A program made the position numbers and the translations under genes. The notes beneath the pieces were generated by a model. It was not told the DNA's origin. It was given only the letters and a program-made list of their open reading frames with translations, and did no database searches. From Bacteroidota bacterium (GTDB taxonomy: Bacteria; Bacteroidota; Bacteroidia; NS11-12g; UBA955): a DNA stretch of 64,000 nucleotides. This document shows, piece after piece, positions 9,630 to 24,600 of the stretch. Location: assembly GCA_030834125.1 (NCBI GenBank), contig JAURFW010000006.1, forward strand, positions 36,461-100,460, given 5' to 3'. Within the stretch, counting starts at the first letter, position 1, and each line of letters opens with the position of its first letter.

Positions 9630-12600
9630 ATGACAAAACTCCTTAAACGGTTTATGGGAAAGAGTTTTTTGAATGGTTATAGAAGCATTGCATTTCTGTT
9701 AATGATTCTATTCAATGTCACCTTCTCTGAGATTCAATTATTTGCTCAGGGTTTCATTGAAAATCAGGGACAATATCACAATCAAGATAACTTGCCAGTT
9801 CCTCATGTGAAGTATGTGGGTAGGAACAATCAAGGATTACAAATACAATTACGAGAAAACGGGTTCAGTTATGAACTGTTAGGCCTTAAGAAAGCTGAAA
9901 AAGGTGAAAAAAATAGTACCATCGATATTTCACGTGTTGATATTGATTTTTTAAATTCTAATGAAAACATTGAAATAATTTCTGAAAACGGCCTTCTTAC
10001 GCAAACCAATTACTATTTAACAGGTAGGCGTATTGAAGGAGTATCTACTTTTGAGAAGGTAATCTATAAAAATGTTTGGGATAACATTGATGTGGTATTT
10101 TATTCAGATCAAAATTCTAGAAACGGCTTTAAATATGAATTTTTATTACATCCTGCTGCGCTAATAAGCAATATTCAGTTTAAAATAAATGGTTCTAACA
10201 ATTGGGAAATTAATGAAGATGGAGATATTTTAACTTTACATACAGATCAAGGAATTGTTGAAGATCTGCTTCCCTATTCATATGAAAATTCAAACGAAGG
10301 TATTGAAATACCAATTGAAATTCATTGGCAGAAAAATGGCGATGTGCTCGATCTTACAGCAGAAAATGATATAATTACTAAAGAAACTGTAATTGACCCG
10401 GATCCAACATTAATTTGGGGGACTTTTTATGGAGGTAGTTCTTCACAGGAAGGGACCTCAGTGTCTATAGATTCAAAAGGCAATCCTGTTTTTTGTGGAT
10501 GGACCACAAGTTCATCATTAGCCACTAGCGGAGTTTACAAAACAAGTTATCAAGGTAATACAGATGCCTTTGTTTTTAAAATGAAGCGAGAAGGTGGAAC
10601 ATCAGGTCGAATTTGGATGACATACTTTGGAGGAGCAAATGAAGATTTTGTTAATAGTAATGATCACGATTCTTCCGATAATGTTTATCTAACGGGTGTA
10701 ACGTCTTCAGATAGTTTAGGATATAATTCGCAGACGAATTATAGTGTTAATTTTGGATATCAAGATGCATTTGTAGCAAGATTGACTTCCACAGGAAAAC
10801 TAGATTGGTTTAATTATTTAGGTGATACATTAAATGATATTGGACTGGATATAGATGTATGTGGAGGTTTAGTTCATGTAGTTGGATATTCTGAAGATGC
10901 TAAAAGATCTGGAGGAGCTGCACCATATTTAGTACCCAAAAGCTTAGGTACATCTCAAGGAAATAGCACCTATCAGGGACAGGAGGATGCCTTTTATATG
11001 CAATTAGATACCAATGGTTCTATTTTAAAAGGTTTCTTATTTGGAGGAACTTCATATGATGCTTTTCAATCTATATATGCTTCAAAGAATAATAAAATTG
11101 CAATATTAGGGGCAACTAGGTCAACAAGTAACATTTCTAATATTTCCGGTAGTTCAAAATCGAGTAACTCCGATGCGGATGCTATGGTGGTTTATATTGA
11201 CACTTCAGCTACTATTTCTTGGTCACGTTATTATGGTGGTTCTGGAAATGAAAATTTTTATCGAGATGCAAGCGGTAAAGACATAGCAGTTAAAGGTGGT
11301 ATAGTTATAAATTCATTTGGAGAAGTTTTAATAACTGGTACAACTTACTCAAGTGGTATACAACAACTATCTGCAAGTAGTATTTGTCATAAAACTTATT
11401 TAAATGATGGATCTGTAACTGGAGTTTCTGATGCGTATTTGGGCAAATTTAGTAATTCCGGAGCCTTACAATGGAGCACATACTATGGAGGAAAGAGTTC
11501 AGAAATAGGTAGGTCTATTGCAATTGATGATAGAAATTACGTATATATTATTGGTCAAACAGAATCTGAAAATTCGAGTTCAGTTTTTGGTGGTGCGTTT
11601 ACAGCGAATAATATTATTGCTACGAAAGATGCACTTCAAGCACCTTCATTGATATATGGACAGGAAGGATTTGTTGCAAAATTTAAAGATTCTGGAATTC
11701 GTGTTTGGGGTACTTACATAGCCGGTAATAAGGGGGAAGATTTATTTGATATTTCAAGAGGTTTAGATGGAGATTTATTTATTGCAGGTAGAACAAATTC
11801 GACTAGTGCAAGTAACTTGCCTTTAAGAAATTCATATCAATCAAGCCTTACAGGTTCTATAGATGGATATTTTTTACGATTAAATTATTGTAAGAAATTT
11901 TTAGTGGCAAAATCAAATGTACCTTGTGTAGGTGATTCATTAATGCTGTATTCGAATATTGATTCGAGCAAGTTTCAGAGTGTACCTAATTCATACACTG
12001 TAAATTGGGGATTTCAATTTCCCTCTACGTATAATGTAAATTGGTATAAACCAAACGGTCTGCCCCTTAGTCAGGATCAAAATACGAGTATCAAGGTAAC
12101 ATCTGCCGATACGGGGAAATACAAAGTAATTGTAGAAAATGAATTTGGTTGTTTAGATACGGCAGAAGTAAATGTTTCAAAAATTAATGAATTGCCGAAT
12201 GTACAAATTTCAACAACCAATTATTGCCAGTGGGATACAATAAGCTTTACAGGGAATTCAAATAAAACATTAAATACCCAATATAAATGGAAGGGTCCTG
12301 GAGGGTGGACGGCAACAGGAAAGTCCGTTTTTCGATTTCCAGCAAGAAAAGGAGTTAATGATGGTGAATATATATTAAGTACTACTGATACAAACGGTTG
12401 TAAAAACGCGGATACGGTGAATATAACTTTTGGCCCAGAAGTTTCGGTAAGTTCTAATTCCCCGGTTTGTCCCGGTTCTACAATCACATTAACAGCAACC
12501 GGTAAAAATATTTCCAACTCAACTTGGTCAGGCCCTAATTCATTTGCCGATACAGGATTAGCTATTAGTATAAATAATGCATCCACTGTAAATGAGGGAA

Positions 12601-15600
12601 ATTATACTGCCATTATTGAAGATTTAAATGGATGTAAGGATACTATTATCACTGCAGTTTCCCTTCGTTCATTGGATCAAATTAATTTAAATGCTCCTAC
12701 ACGTATTTGTGTTGGACAGCTATTAAAAATTACTTCAAATCTCACTGGTTCTCAGGGAAATACAAATGCTTCTTTTTTATGGACATTGCCGAATAATGGA
12801 AGAACCACAAAAAGAGATTCAAATATATTAGAATTTACAAACGCAGTATCTGCGGACTCGGGTAGGTATAACTTGCGCGTTACCGATGCTAATGGTTGTT
12901 TTATAGATACCCATGTTAATATTGCAGTGGAACCATTACCCTCATTGAGTTTTAACATTAGCTCTACACCTCAGTGTTTGAAAAATAATTCCATTACGAT
13001 TAGTCAAACTATTTCCAACTCTCCCACCTATTATTATAAAATTAATGGAACCACTTGGACATCCCAAAATCCGGGTACTATTTCATTTGCAAATGCCGGT
13101 ACATATCCGGTTAAACTAATTGGAGTGAGTCAGTTCGGGTGTAAAGATTCTTTAACAAAGAATATTGTCATACATCCAATGCCAAACTCTCAGTTTTCAG
13201 TAAATAATGATAGTCAATGTAAAAACAACAATAACTTTATTTTTACCGACCAAACCACTTCCCAGAAAAAATATTCGGTGAAGTGGATTTTTGGTGATGG
13301 TTCAACTTCCACTACTAAACAAACGAATACTCCACATTCTTACACCTTAGCTGGTAATTACACAGTAAAGTTAGTTACTGTAACTACTGATGGTTGTAGA
13401 GATACTTCCGAAAAACAAATTAATGTAAAATCCGTTCCAGAGGTTCAACTTACAATTGATAATTCCGTATTATGTTACAACAACGGTAGTCATGTATTTA
13501 ATTATGACGGATCATCAAGTCAAAAGGTATTAAATATAGATTCATTTTATTGGGATTTTGGAACAAATGCAACGCCGCGTTATGATAGCTCTTCCCAGCC
13601 TTCTGTTCGTTATTCACAAGCAGGTAACTACACAGCACAATTAATTATCGTAGATGCCAACGGTTGTAAGGATACAGCAACGATTAGTAATACAGTTAAG
13701 CCTGATCCGGAGGCAAAAATATTTACTTCAACAGTTCAATTGAGTCAGTGTTTATCGGCAAATCAATTTTCATTAGAAGCAGATACAACTACAGGGATTG
13801 ATTCAATCTTGAGCTATAATTGGACTCTTTCTACCTCATTGTATAGTGTAATTAGTTCAAGAACAACACCAGCCTTAAGTAGTTCAAAAATTACAGTTCG
13901 ATTTAATAATATTGGGGTTTACAAGGCCACATTATTAATTAATGATTCAAACGGATGTAATGACACATCATCAGTATTCTTAACAGTAAAAGGCAATCCA
14001 AACGCTAGTATAAATGTGGCAACTACAATACCCTCTACTCAGTGTTTAAATACAAATAGTTTTGATTTTACATCAAGTATCACCAATAATGGTTTATCGA
14101 CTTCAGGAACATATAACTGGAGTTTTTCAGGTGGTAATGTTGGGAATTATAGTGATTCGGCTAAACCTAAAAAAGTATCGTATTCAAGTATTGGAACGAA
14201 AAAAGTAACATTAATTTTTACAGACTCCGTTAATAAGTGTCACGATACAGATGTGATAAATATTCTTGTTCTAGGTAACCCTCATGCCTTAGTTACTATT
14301 GATAGTAGTAACAACTGTTTTAGTGGTAATGAAATTATTTTTGAAAGTAGTTCTACATCAATTGATGGAATCAAATCATATCAGTGGAACTTTGACACTA
14401 CCTCGAGTAACCAATATGGGGCTAATCCATCTAGTAGCAATGCAGATTCTGTTTCAGTTTCATATTCAAGCTTTGGAATTAAATCATATCGCTTAATAAT
14501 TCAAGATTCAAATTCTTGTACCGATACTCTTCGTGGACAATTGCGAATTAAGAACAACCCAGTCATTTCTGGGATTACTATAAATGACACTTCTCAATGT
14601 TTGGGGACACAGTCTAATACGACTTCATTTAATTTTACACCTTCAATTTCATGGGTAAAATCTGCAAGCACATATAGATGGTCTTTTGATTCATTAAACA
14701 ACCCAATTACTTCAAGTAAGCGTTATTCTGCTTTAGCTAATCCAACTGCTATAAAATATAATAGCTCAGGATCTAAAATAGTTTTACTTATTGCTCAAGA
14801 CCAAAATGGATGTACGGATACAGCAGTCACAACGGTAAACATATACAATAACCCTGTAGCAATTATTGGATTAGCAGAAAATGACACACAGTGTTTCAAT
14901 AATCAGGTATTTAATTTTAGTTCTAACAGTACTACTTCGGGTTCCGGTAATTCAATTACTAACTATTTATGGGATTTTGGTAGTGATACAAATTTTGTTA
15001 CGCCCTCACTAACCAATAATAATATAAAAGTTAGTTTCAATAAAGTCCAGTCTCATACAGTTAAGCTTCGAGTTACTGATTCACGTGGATGTTTTCACGA
15101 TACTCTAACAACAATTCAAATTTTAGGAAATCCAGTTTCAATCATTCAGAATATTCTAAACGATGAGCAATGTTTGAAAGGGAATAGCTTCAGTTTAGAA
15201 GCGAACAGTACGGGTGTTTCATCAGGTTCATTGAATTCGTCTGGGTATACTTGGATTATTGATTCAATCAATGGTACAAAATTATCAAGTAAAACGGCGG
15301 GACCACACAATGTTACATATAGTGCCACTGGAAAAAAGATTATTGGTCTAGTTTCTGCAGATGCCAATGGCTGTGTAGATACAACCTGGACTTCAGTAAC
15401 AGTATTGTCTCACCCTGATATTTCGCAAATTTCAAAATCAACTTCTAGTTATTGTGTAAATCAAAATTCTATAAGTTTTTCAGCGAGTTCGATTACATGG
15501 GCTTCAACAACTGCTGGAAGTTATTCTTGGAAATTCAACGGAGCTACACCTTCAAGTTCGACATCTAGTAATCCAAGTAATATAAAATTTAATTCGTCAG

Positions 15601-18600
15601 GCACTAAAACGGTACAATTAATTGTTACAGATTCTAATGGTTGTGAAGATACAAGCCAAACCAATGTAATTATCAAGCCGATACCTTTAATATCCTACAC
15701 AATAGATTCATCAAATCAATGTGTAAATAATAACTCGATTATTTTTACTAGTAACTCCACTAACTCATCAGGCAGTAGTGCTGGCTTAACTACAAATTGG
15801 AATTTTGGTTCTTCTCAAGGCGCATCTATAAGTTCTAGCAGTAGTGCTTCAGTAACTAACATATATTCAAATTCTGGAAGAAAGACAGCAAGACTGGTTG
15901 TATTTGAATCGGGTTGTTCTGACACTGCTGATGTTTCGGTAATTATTCGAGATGTACCTGTTTTTGACAGTGTGAAAATTACTTCGAGTGATGAACAATG
16001 TTTGGATCTAAATAAATTTTCATTTCAACCAAATATAGTTTGGGTTGATGGCAGTAATAATCATTTTTGGCATTTAGATAGTTCTAATACAACCAAAACA
16101 ACCAATACACCATACAGCACCAGTGCAATTCCAGCCAATATCGTTTACTCTTCTTCAGGAACAAAACAGATTTATTACATATTCACTGATCTCAACGGAT
16201 GTAGTGACACCCAAAATATCCAGGTTAAAGTTTTTGACAATCCAACGGCTGTTATCAATTCAACAAATGGTGTTAATCAATGCTTTAATCAGCAATCATT
16301 CAGTTTTAATGCATCGAATAGTACTACAGCTTCTGGTTCTGGACCAATAAATAGCTATAATTGGTCTACCTCAAGTAGTGCAACAATATCCCCGAATTCT
16401 TCTTCAAATTCCGTTTCAGTCAACTACCCAAATACAGGAACTTACAGTTTAAAACTGACAATTACCGATAGTAAGGGTTGTAAGGATGATTCAACAATCA
16501 GTATTACTTTAAAGGAGAGTCCTAATTCAGATTTTGCTTTGAGTCAAAACGATACTCAATGTTTGTCTGGTAATAGCTTCACTTTTACTGCAACAAGTGT
16601 CTCAAATGCAGGATTGAATTCATCAGGATATAAGTGGATTGTTGATTCAATTAATAATGTGACTTTATCTGGAACGGGAGCGGGTCCTTATAATTATTCA
16701 TATTCAAATGCCGGAGATTACATAGTTGGATTGGTTTCCACAAGCAGTAATGGATGTAAGGATACAGTTTGGAAAAGGATTGTTGTTTTATCTAATCCTT
16801 CAATTACTGCGAGTGTCACTAGTAGTGCTTTACAATGTTTAAATGGTAACAACTTTAGTTTTTCATCTAACGCCACTAATACAAATTCATATTATTGGGA
16901 TTTTAGTTGGAATAATGGGACCAAAACAAGCACACTTGCAAATCCATCAAATATTTCATTTAGTAGTTCTGGCGTAAAATCTATTGGTGTGATTGCAACA
17001 TCAAACAATGGTTGTAAAGACACAGCCCTGTTAAATGTTACAGTAACCAATTCACCGAATGCTTCTTTTACTATCGATTCTAGTTTAAATTGTATAACAA
17101 ATAATGAAATTGACGTTTTAGCAACTTCTGCCAACGGAACGGGAGTATCGGGAAGCTTAACACATCAATGGAATTTTTATAGTTCAACTACCGGTGCAAA
17201 TAAATCATCATCTTCAAAAACAAGAGATACTGTCAGTTATTCAACCACTGGAAGCAAAAGAATAAAAATTACTACCACTGATGCTAACGGTTGTACTGAT
17301 ACAGCGATTGGTTTTGTTAGAATTTTAGGTCAACCTACGTTGAATTCGGTTTCGTCGAATGTAAGTAGCCAATGTATAGATTCATTAGGGTTAAAGCCGA
17401 ATAATTTTATTCTCTCTTCGAGCATCAATTGGGTGAGTGGTGGAGGATCGCATTATTGGGTCTTGGACAGTGTAACTTCTGGAAGTAGTTCGGCGACGCC
17501 TGTATCTTCGAGTAGTTCAAATCCATCGGTAAGTTATTCAACCCCGGGCTTGAAAACCATCTATTATCAGTATACTGATGCTAACGGTTGCTTTGGTAGT
17601 TCGAGCATACAAGTTCGTGTACATGGCTTACCCACTGCATCAATAAGTGTAAATAACAATTCTCAATGTTTAAATAATCAAAACTTTGTAGTTGATTTAA
17701 CATCTACTTCAGTCAGCAGTCATGATTGGACTTTTGCCTCGGCGAATAATGTTCAACTAACGAACTCAAATACAAAGGCAAAGGTTAACTATTCTAGTGC
17801 GGGTACATATTCAGGGAAAATATGGATTAAAGATTTAAATGGATGTGTTGATGATTCTATCTTCAATTTGATAGTTAAAAAAATTCCGACGGCAGATATT
17901 TCATCTAATCCATTGAAATCGTGTTTAAGAGGGAATAGTTTCACATTAAGTAATGCTAGTTCAGGTGTGGGTACAAATACCTTGAATTCCACAGGTTATA
18001 CCTGGTTTATTGATTCATTAAATGGACTAACCTACACGGGAACAGGAGCTACTACCTCTTCTAATAAAATTATTAGTTACACTACTACAGGAACGAAAAC
18101 TATTGGACTTGCGGTTACTGATCAAAACGGATGTAAAGACACATCTTGGACAAGTATTGAGGTTCTGGATCATCCTGTAATCAATTCAATAGCGTCTAAT
18201 GCAAATTCATCTTGTTTAAACTCTAACAGCTTTAATTATACTGCAACTGTCAATTGGGTTTCATTGAATACAAATCAACGAAGTTATTCTTGGGACAAAG
18301 ATTACAATTCAAGCTTAGGACACAATCAAACCTCATCCAATGATACTCTATCCGGAATTATTTACAGCAGTACAGGTGGAAAAACAATACAACTAATAGT
18401 CACAGATTCAAATGGATGTAAAGATACTGCTCAAAAGGTTGTTCAGGTATTGCCATTACCAAATGCTTCCTATTCAATAGATAGTAGTTCAAATTGTCTT
18501 GCTTATAATCAGATTGTTTTTACAGATAATTCAACAAAAGCCACTGGATCTATAAATAATCCTAATATAAAGTGGAGTTTTTACCAGTCTTCAACAGGTT

Positions 18601-21600
18601 CAAATATTAATACCTCTACATCAAGTAACCCATCGGTTAAATATTCAAGTGTCGGACAAAAGGCATTTGAGTTAGTAGCAATTGATGCTGATAATGGGTG
18701 TAAAGATACTATTTCAGGTGTAGTTAGGATTAAATCAATGCCTATTGCTAATGTTTCATTAGATACCAATGAGTTATGTTTAAATGGAAACTCCTTTAAT
18801 ATAAATCCAAATTTCACATGGGTTATTGGTAGTAGTTCTAACTACACTTGGTATTTTGACAGTTCTAATACAGGTGCGAATAAAAATACTTCAACTGTAT
18901 TAAAACCTACAGTTAGTTATAATCAAATTGGATCCAAAACTGTAACTCTAGTTTATCAGGATTTAAACGGGTGTAAAGACACAAATTCTATTTCATTAAA
19001 TGTATGGGGTCATCCTACTGCGATAATAGATTTAAACACCAATGATTCTCAATGTTTACAAGGAAACATTTTTAACTTTGATGCTAGTAATAGTACACCA
19101 AAAACAGGTGCAAGTGCTGTAACTTCATATTATTGGTTTCTAGATGGGAATGCCAGCTCTACTGATGTTACACCTGCTGTATTTAATTCAAGTAATCCCG
19201 ATTCTGTCGTATACCAATCTAACGGTAGAAAAATTGCAACTTTAGTTATCACTGATTTGAATGGCTGTAAAGATACTTTACAAGACACCGTATGGATTAA
19301 CCCTAAACCATATGCACAGTTAAATATTGACAGTATTTCACAATGTTTGAAATCTAATATTTTCAATTTCCAAGCAAATGGTTCTTCATCAGTGACTAAC
19401 TCCTCTATCAAAACCTATAGTTGGAGCTTTGGGACTGACTCGCGTATCTCAGATACTTCGGGTATTTTACTTGATACTTTATATGGTGTAACCTATTCCA
19501 CATCAGGGGAAAAAGTTGTAAACCTCACAATAGAAGATATAAATGGCTGTATTGATACATTTGAAACCAAGATCGAAGTTTTTGCACATCCCACATCGGT
19601 TATTACAGTAAATTCAAGTCAACAATGTTTTGAGAATCAGTTATTTACTTTCAATAGCTCCAATTCGTTAGGTGCTACTTCAAATTCGATTACAGGATAT
19701 TCTTGGAACTTTGGACAAAATGCTAAACGCAATGGTACCTCAATTACTACTTCCTCACAAACATCAGTTTCAAACATCAAATTTGATAGTCTTGGATATG
19801 ATACCGTATCTTTAGTGGTAATTGATGGTAATGGTTGTAAGGATACCTCTTCCCAATCCATAAGGCTTAAGCCCAGCCCAACAGCGGTATGGTCTGCTAA
19901 TCAGTATGTTCAATGTTTACAAGGGAACTCATTTGATTTTGATGCTATCAATTCACAACCTGTAAATGGATCTACCATTAACAAGATTACTTGGAATTTT
20001 GGTTCAAATTCTACTCCGGATTCATCATCGGGTGTTAACCCCACGGGTATCTCATACAGTACGTCGGGCATTAAATTTATTACTGCATACGTATACGATA
20101 TAAATGGATGTATCGGTAAATTCCGTGATACGGTGAATGTATTAAATAATCCTTCGGCAAGCTGGTCAACTGTGGATACGATTCAATGTATTTCAAAAAA
20201 TAGTTTTGATTTTGTCTCTACTTCTACTTCAAGTGCTTTATCAAAAATAGTTAAATATAAATGGAGTTTTCCTTCAAATGCAAATAAAACGGTTGACAGT
20301 ACGAAAGATGTATATAATATTAAATTCACCGATACTGGTTATCAAAATGTGGTTTTAATTGTTATTGATAGCCTTGGTTGTATTGATACATTTAATAAAA
20401 CTGTAAGTATTTTAGATAACCCTCGTGCCGTTATTACTGTAGCACCAAAAAGCAGCCAATGTTTACAAGGTAATAGTTTTACTTTCTCTGGAAGTTCTTC
20501 ATCATCAGCGGGGAATTCATCTGTGCAGGGATATGATTGGAGTTTTGGTAAAAATTCATCACCTGCATCCGCAACTAACTCCGCCCCAAGTTCGGTAACA
20601 TATTCAGATTCAGGTTGGAAAACTATTAGTTTAATTGTTTCCGATGTAAATGGTTGTGCAGATACAACTACTAAAAAGGTTTACATAAGTCCAAAACCTG
20701 AAGCAATCTGGGTTGCAGATGTTTCAGATATGTGTTTGTGGGATCATTCTTTTAATTTCAGTTCGAGAGGATCTAAAGGGGTAAATGGAGCTGCCGTAAG
20801 TTCTTATAAATGGTCTTTTGGAGCGGGATCAAATACTACTTCATCTACATTAGACTCTGTAAGTGGTATTAAATTTAATTCTATTGGAAAGAAAACAGTT
20901 ACACTCACTGTCACTGACCAAAATGGCTGTGAAGATACCTTTACATCTACAGTATTAGTTAAGCCGCATCCAATAGCTTCATTTATGGTTACGAATGATT
21001 CACAATGTTTACAGGGTAACTCATATACATTTACATCAACAAGCTCTCAATCTACAACAAATTCTACCTTAACTGGATTTAATTGGAAATTCGGTAATAC
21101 ATCTAGTCCTTCTACTTCGAGTAATGCTAATCCTTCGGGTATTAAATATTCCAGCCAAGGCACTAAATCGGTTGAGTTAATAGTTACTGATGATAATGGA
21201 TGTACAGATACTACTACGAACACCCTTTTAGTAAGGCCGAAGCCTTTTGCAATATGGACAACTGCAGATACAAATCAGTGTTTATCATCAAATTCTTTTG
21301 AATTTGACGCATCCTCTTCGCAGCCTGTGGGTTCTTCAGTTATTGAATCAATTACCTGGGATTTTGGTTCTAACTCTGGCGCAAATTATAATACTGATTC
21401 AGGTAAGGTAGTTCAAGTAAACTATTCTACTTATGGGGTAAAAACAATAAACGTAACTGTATTGGATACAAATGGATGTATAGATACTTTCTTATCTACA
21501 ATTGAAATTTTCCAGATGCCTAATGCAGTAATTTCTGTGAATGATTCAGATCAGTGTTTCAAGAACCAACAATTTAATTATTCTTCTGCTTCTTCTAGCT

Positions 21601-24600
21601 CAGGGTCTGGAGCAAGTATAGAATATTATAATTGGATATTACCGTCAAATGCTAGTATAACCTCTGCAAATAGTTCTTCAATTTCAAACGTTAGTTATTC
21701 TACTAATGGATCAAAAACAACTCAATTGATTATTCGTGATGATCATGGCTGTTATGATACTTCTGAAATTAATGTTGAGGTATTCGCTAACCCTGTTACA
21801 AACTTTACTTCGAATAAAATCAACCAATGTTTAGATAGTAATTTATTTAATTTTTCTTCACAAATAACTAAACCAAGTGGCAGTGGAATTATTCTTTATT
21901 CATGGACATTTGATGATTCTGTGAGTCAATCAATTTCAACTGCTAAGAATCCTTCAAATATTATTTTCTCAGATACAGGATCAAAAAATGTTAGGTTAAT
22001 TGTTCAGGATTCTAATTCGTGTTATGACACAATAACTAAGCAAGTTAGAGTCTTAGGCCTTCCACATGCAGAATGGTCGGTAGATTCTAGCTGGTTGTGT
22101 TTGAGAGGAAATGAGTTTAATTTTAACAAATCTAAATCAACTGGTGTTTCAGGTAATAGTATCACCTTATATAGATGGTCTTTTGGAGCAAACTCTACAC
22201 CATCTAGCGGCTCAGGTAGTTCAGTTCAACAGGTAAACTATTCAACTGCTGGAACTAAAACAATTACACTAACGGTATTAGATGATAATGGTTGTCAAGA
22301 CACATTCACATCATTCATTGAAGTTCGTCAGCATCCTAATGCAGAGTTAACAATAAGTTCAACTCAAGATACCCAGTGTTTACGTGGTAACAGTACTCAA
22401 TTTGTTTCAACGGGAACTAGTGCATCTAGCGGGGCCTCAAGTATTAGCAGTTATTCTTGGGATTTTGATTTAAATAATAGTCCTAAAACTGCCAATCCCA
22501 GTAGTTCAACTTCTAACTCTACATCAATTTCAGTAATCTACCAATCTGTCGGAACAAAAAATGCACGATTAATAATTAAAGATAATAATGGTTGTTACGA
22601 TACCGCATTACAAACCATTGAAATATTGGAACATCCAATGGCAAAATGGGTTACAACCGATGATAGACAATGTCTTAATGACAACAGTTTTACATTTAAT
22701 ACTACTGGTAGTAGTTCTTCAACTTCTTCAAGCGTAAAGAATTATTCCTGGACCTTTGGGAATAATGCTTCTCCTGCAAACACTACATCCACAAATAATG
22801 CAATTTCCGGGGTAACCTACAGTAATTATGGTGTCAAGAATATTAGATTAGTTGTACTTGATATAAACGGATGCACCGATACATTTACCAATACGGTGGA
22901 AGTTTATGACAATCCAATCTCGAGAATTGTTACACCAATAAATATACAATGTAATGTAGGTCACACATTTGACTTTATTGCAACAAATTCAACTGCGGGT
23001 AATGGACAAAAAATTAGTGGATATAAATGGAACTTCGGATCAGGGTCAAACAGTAATTCAACAATTACGGATACGGTTACAAACGTAACATTCAGTTCAA
23101 CTGGGAAGAAAACGATATTGTTAACAGTAACTGATACTACGGGTTGTTCTGATACTAGTTCAGTATTGGTGGAAGTAAAGAAAAACCCTAGTGCTAATTG
23201 GACTGTAAATAATGATACTCAATGTTTAGTCGGAAATTCATTCAATTTCAGTACGTCAAACTCGGTAGCAATTTCTACATTTACTAAATTTACTTGGGAT
23301 TTTGGAGGAGCAATTAGTAATTCACAACAAAATGCAATTAATCCATCAGGAATTAAATATGCATCAGCAGGAGTTAAGAATATTAGGTTAATTGTAGAAG
23401 ATAAAAATGCTTGTACAGATACTTTTGAATCTAGAATTTGGGTTTTGCCTAATCCTGAAGCATTAATTTCTTCTATTAATCCAGATTCTAGTTGTTTAAG
23501 AGGAAATAGTTGGAACTTTAATGGTACCACATCCACGTCAAATAGCGGTTTAGGAATAAATAGTTACTCATGGGATTTATCTGTTTCAGTATCGTCTTCA
23601 ATCGCCTCTTCCAGCTCTCCAACAAATATCAAGTATTCAACTTCGGGAATTAAGGATATAAAATTAATAGTCAGAGATGTTAATGGATGTTATGACACAA
23701 CTTCTACTGCGATAAAAATTAATGCTCATCCAATTGCAAAAATTGTTGTTAATACTGCAGACCAATGTCAAAGAGGACATTCATTTAATTTTTCTTCTGG
23801 AACGAGTGTTAAAGCAACCACAAGTATCACGAAGTATGAATGGGATCTTGGAAATGGAGCACAACAAACAGCTACAAGCGGAAGTAGTCAATCAAATATT
23901 TCATACAGTTCAACAGGAAGTAGAGAAATTCGTGTAGTTGCCTTTGATGCTAATGGTTGTACCGACACGATTAAGAAAACTATAACTGTATTGGAGCATC
24001 CAATTGCTGTTGCAAACGTAGATGATGATGATCAGTGTTTAACAGGCAATGCGTTCAGATTTAATGCTGATTCATCTGATGCTGTTTCGGGATCTACCTT
24101 AAATAATTATAAATGGACTTTCCATTCATCAGCAACACAAACATCGTCTATCGGAAATTCTGTTGTTAGCGGAGTTACATATAAAACAATTGGAACTAAG
24201 GGTAATCAGTTAATAGTATTCGATGCAAATGGATGTTCAGATACCACAACTATTGATGTAGATGTGCGTGATATGCCAATAGCAGGTATTGATATTTTAG
24301 ACAGTATTCAGTGTTTTGCAAGTAACGACTTTGACTTTGCTTCAACATCAATTGCTGGCAACAATTCAAGTATTGTTAAATATGAATGGAAGTTCGATTT
24401 AGATAATAACGAATATTATGCAAATAGCAATTCTCGGTCGGGAAGCAATATTTATGGAGTAAACTATGACAGTACTGGTTTATTCAAACTGAGGTTAATT
24501 GTTACAAATAACCACGGATGTATTGATTCGGTTGATTCAAAGTTGTATGTTGAGGAAAACCCTACTGCAAGGATTGCAATTTTGAGTGCAGATACTCAAT

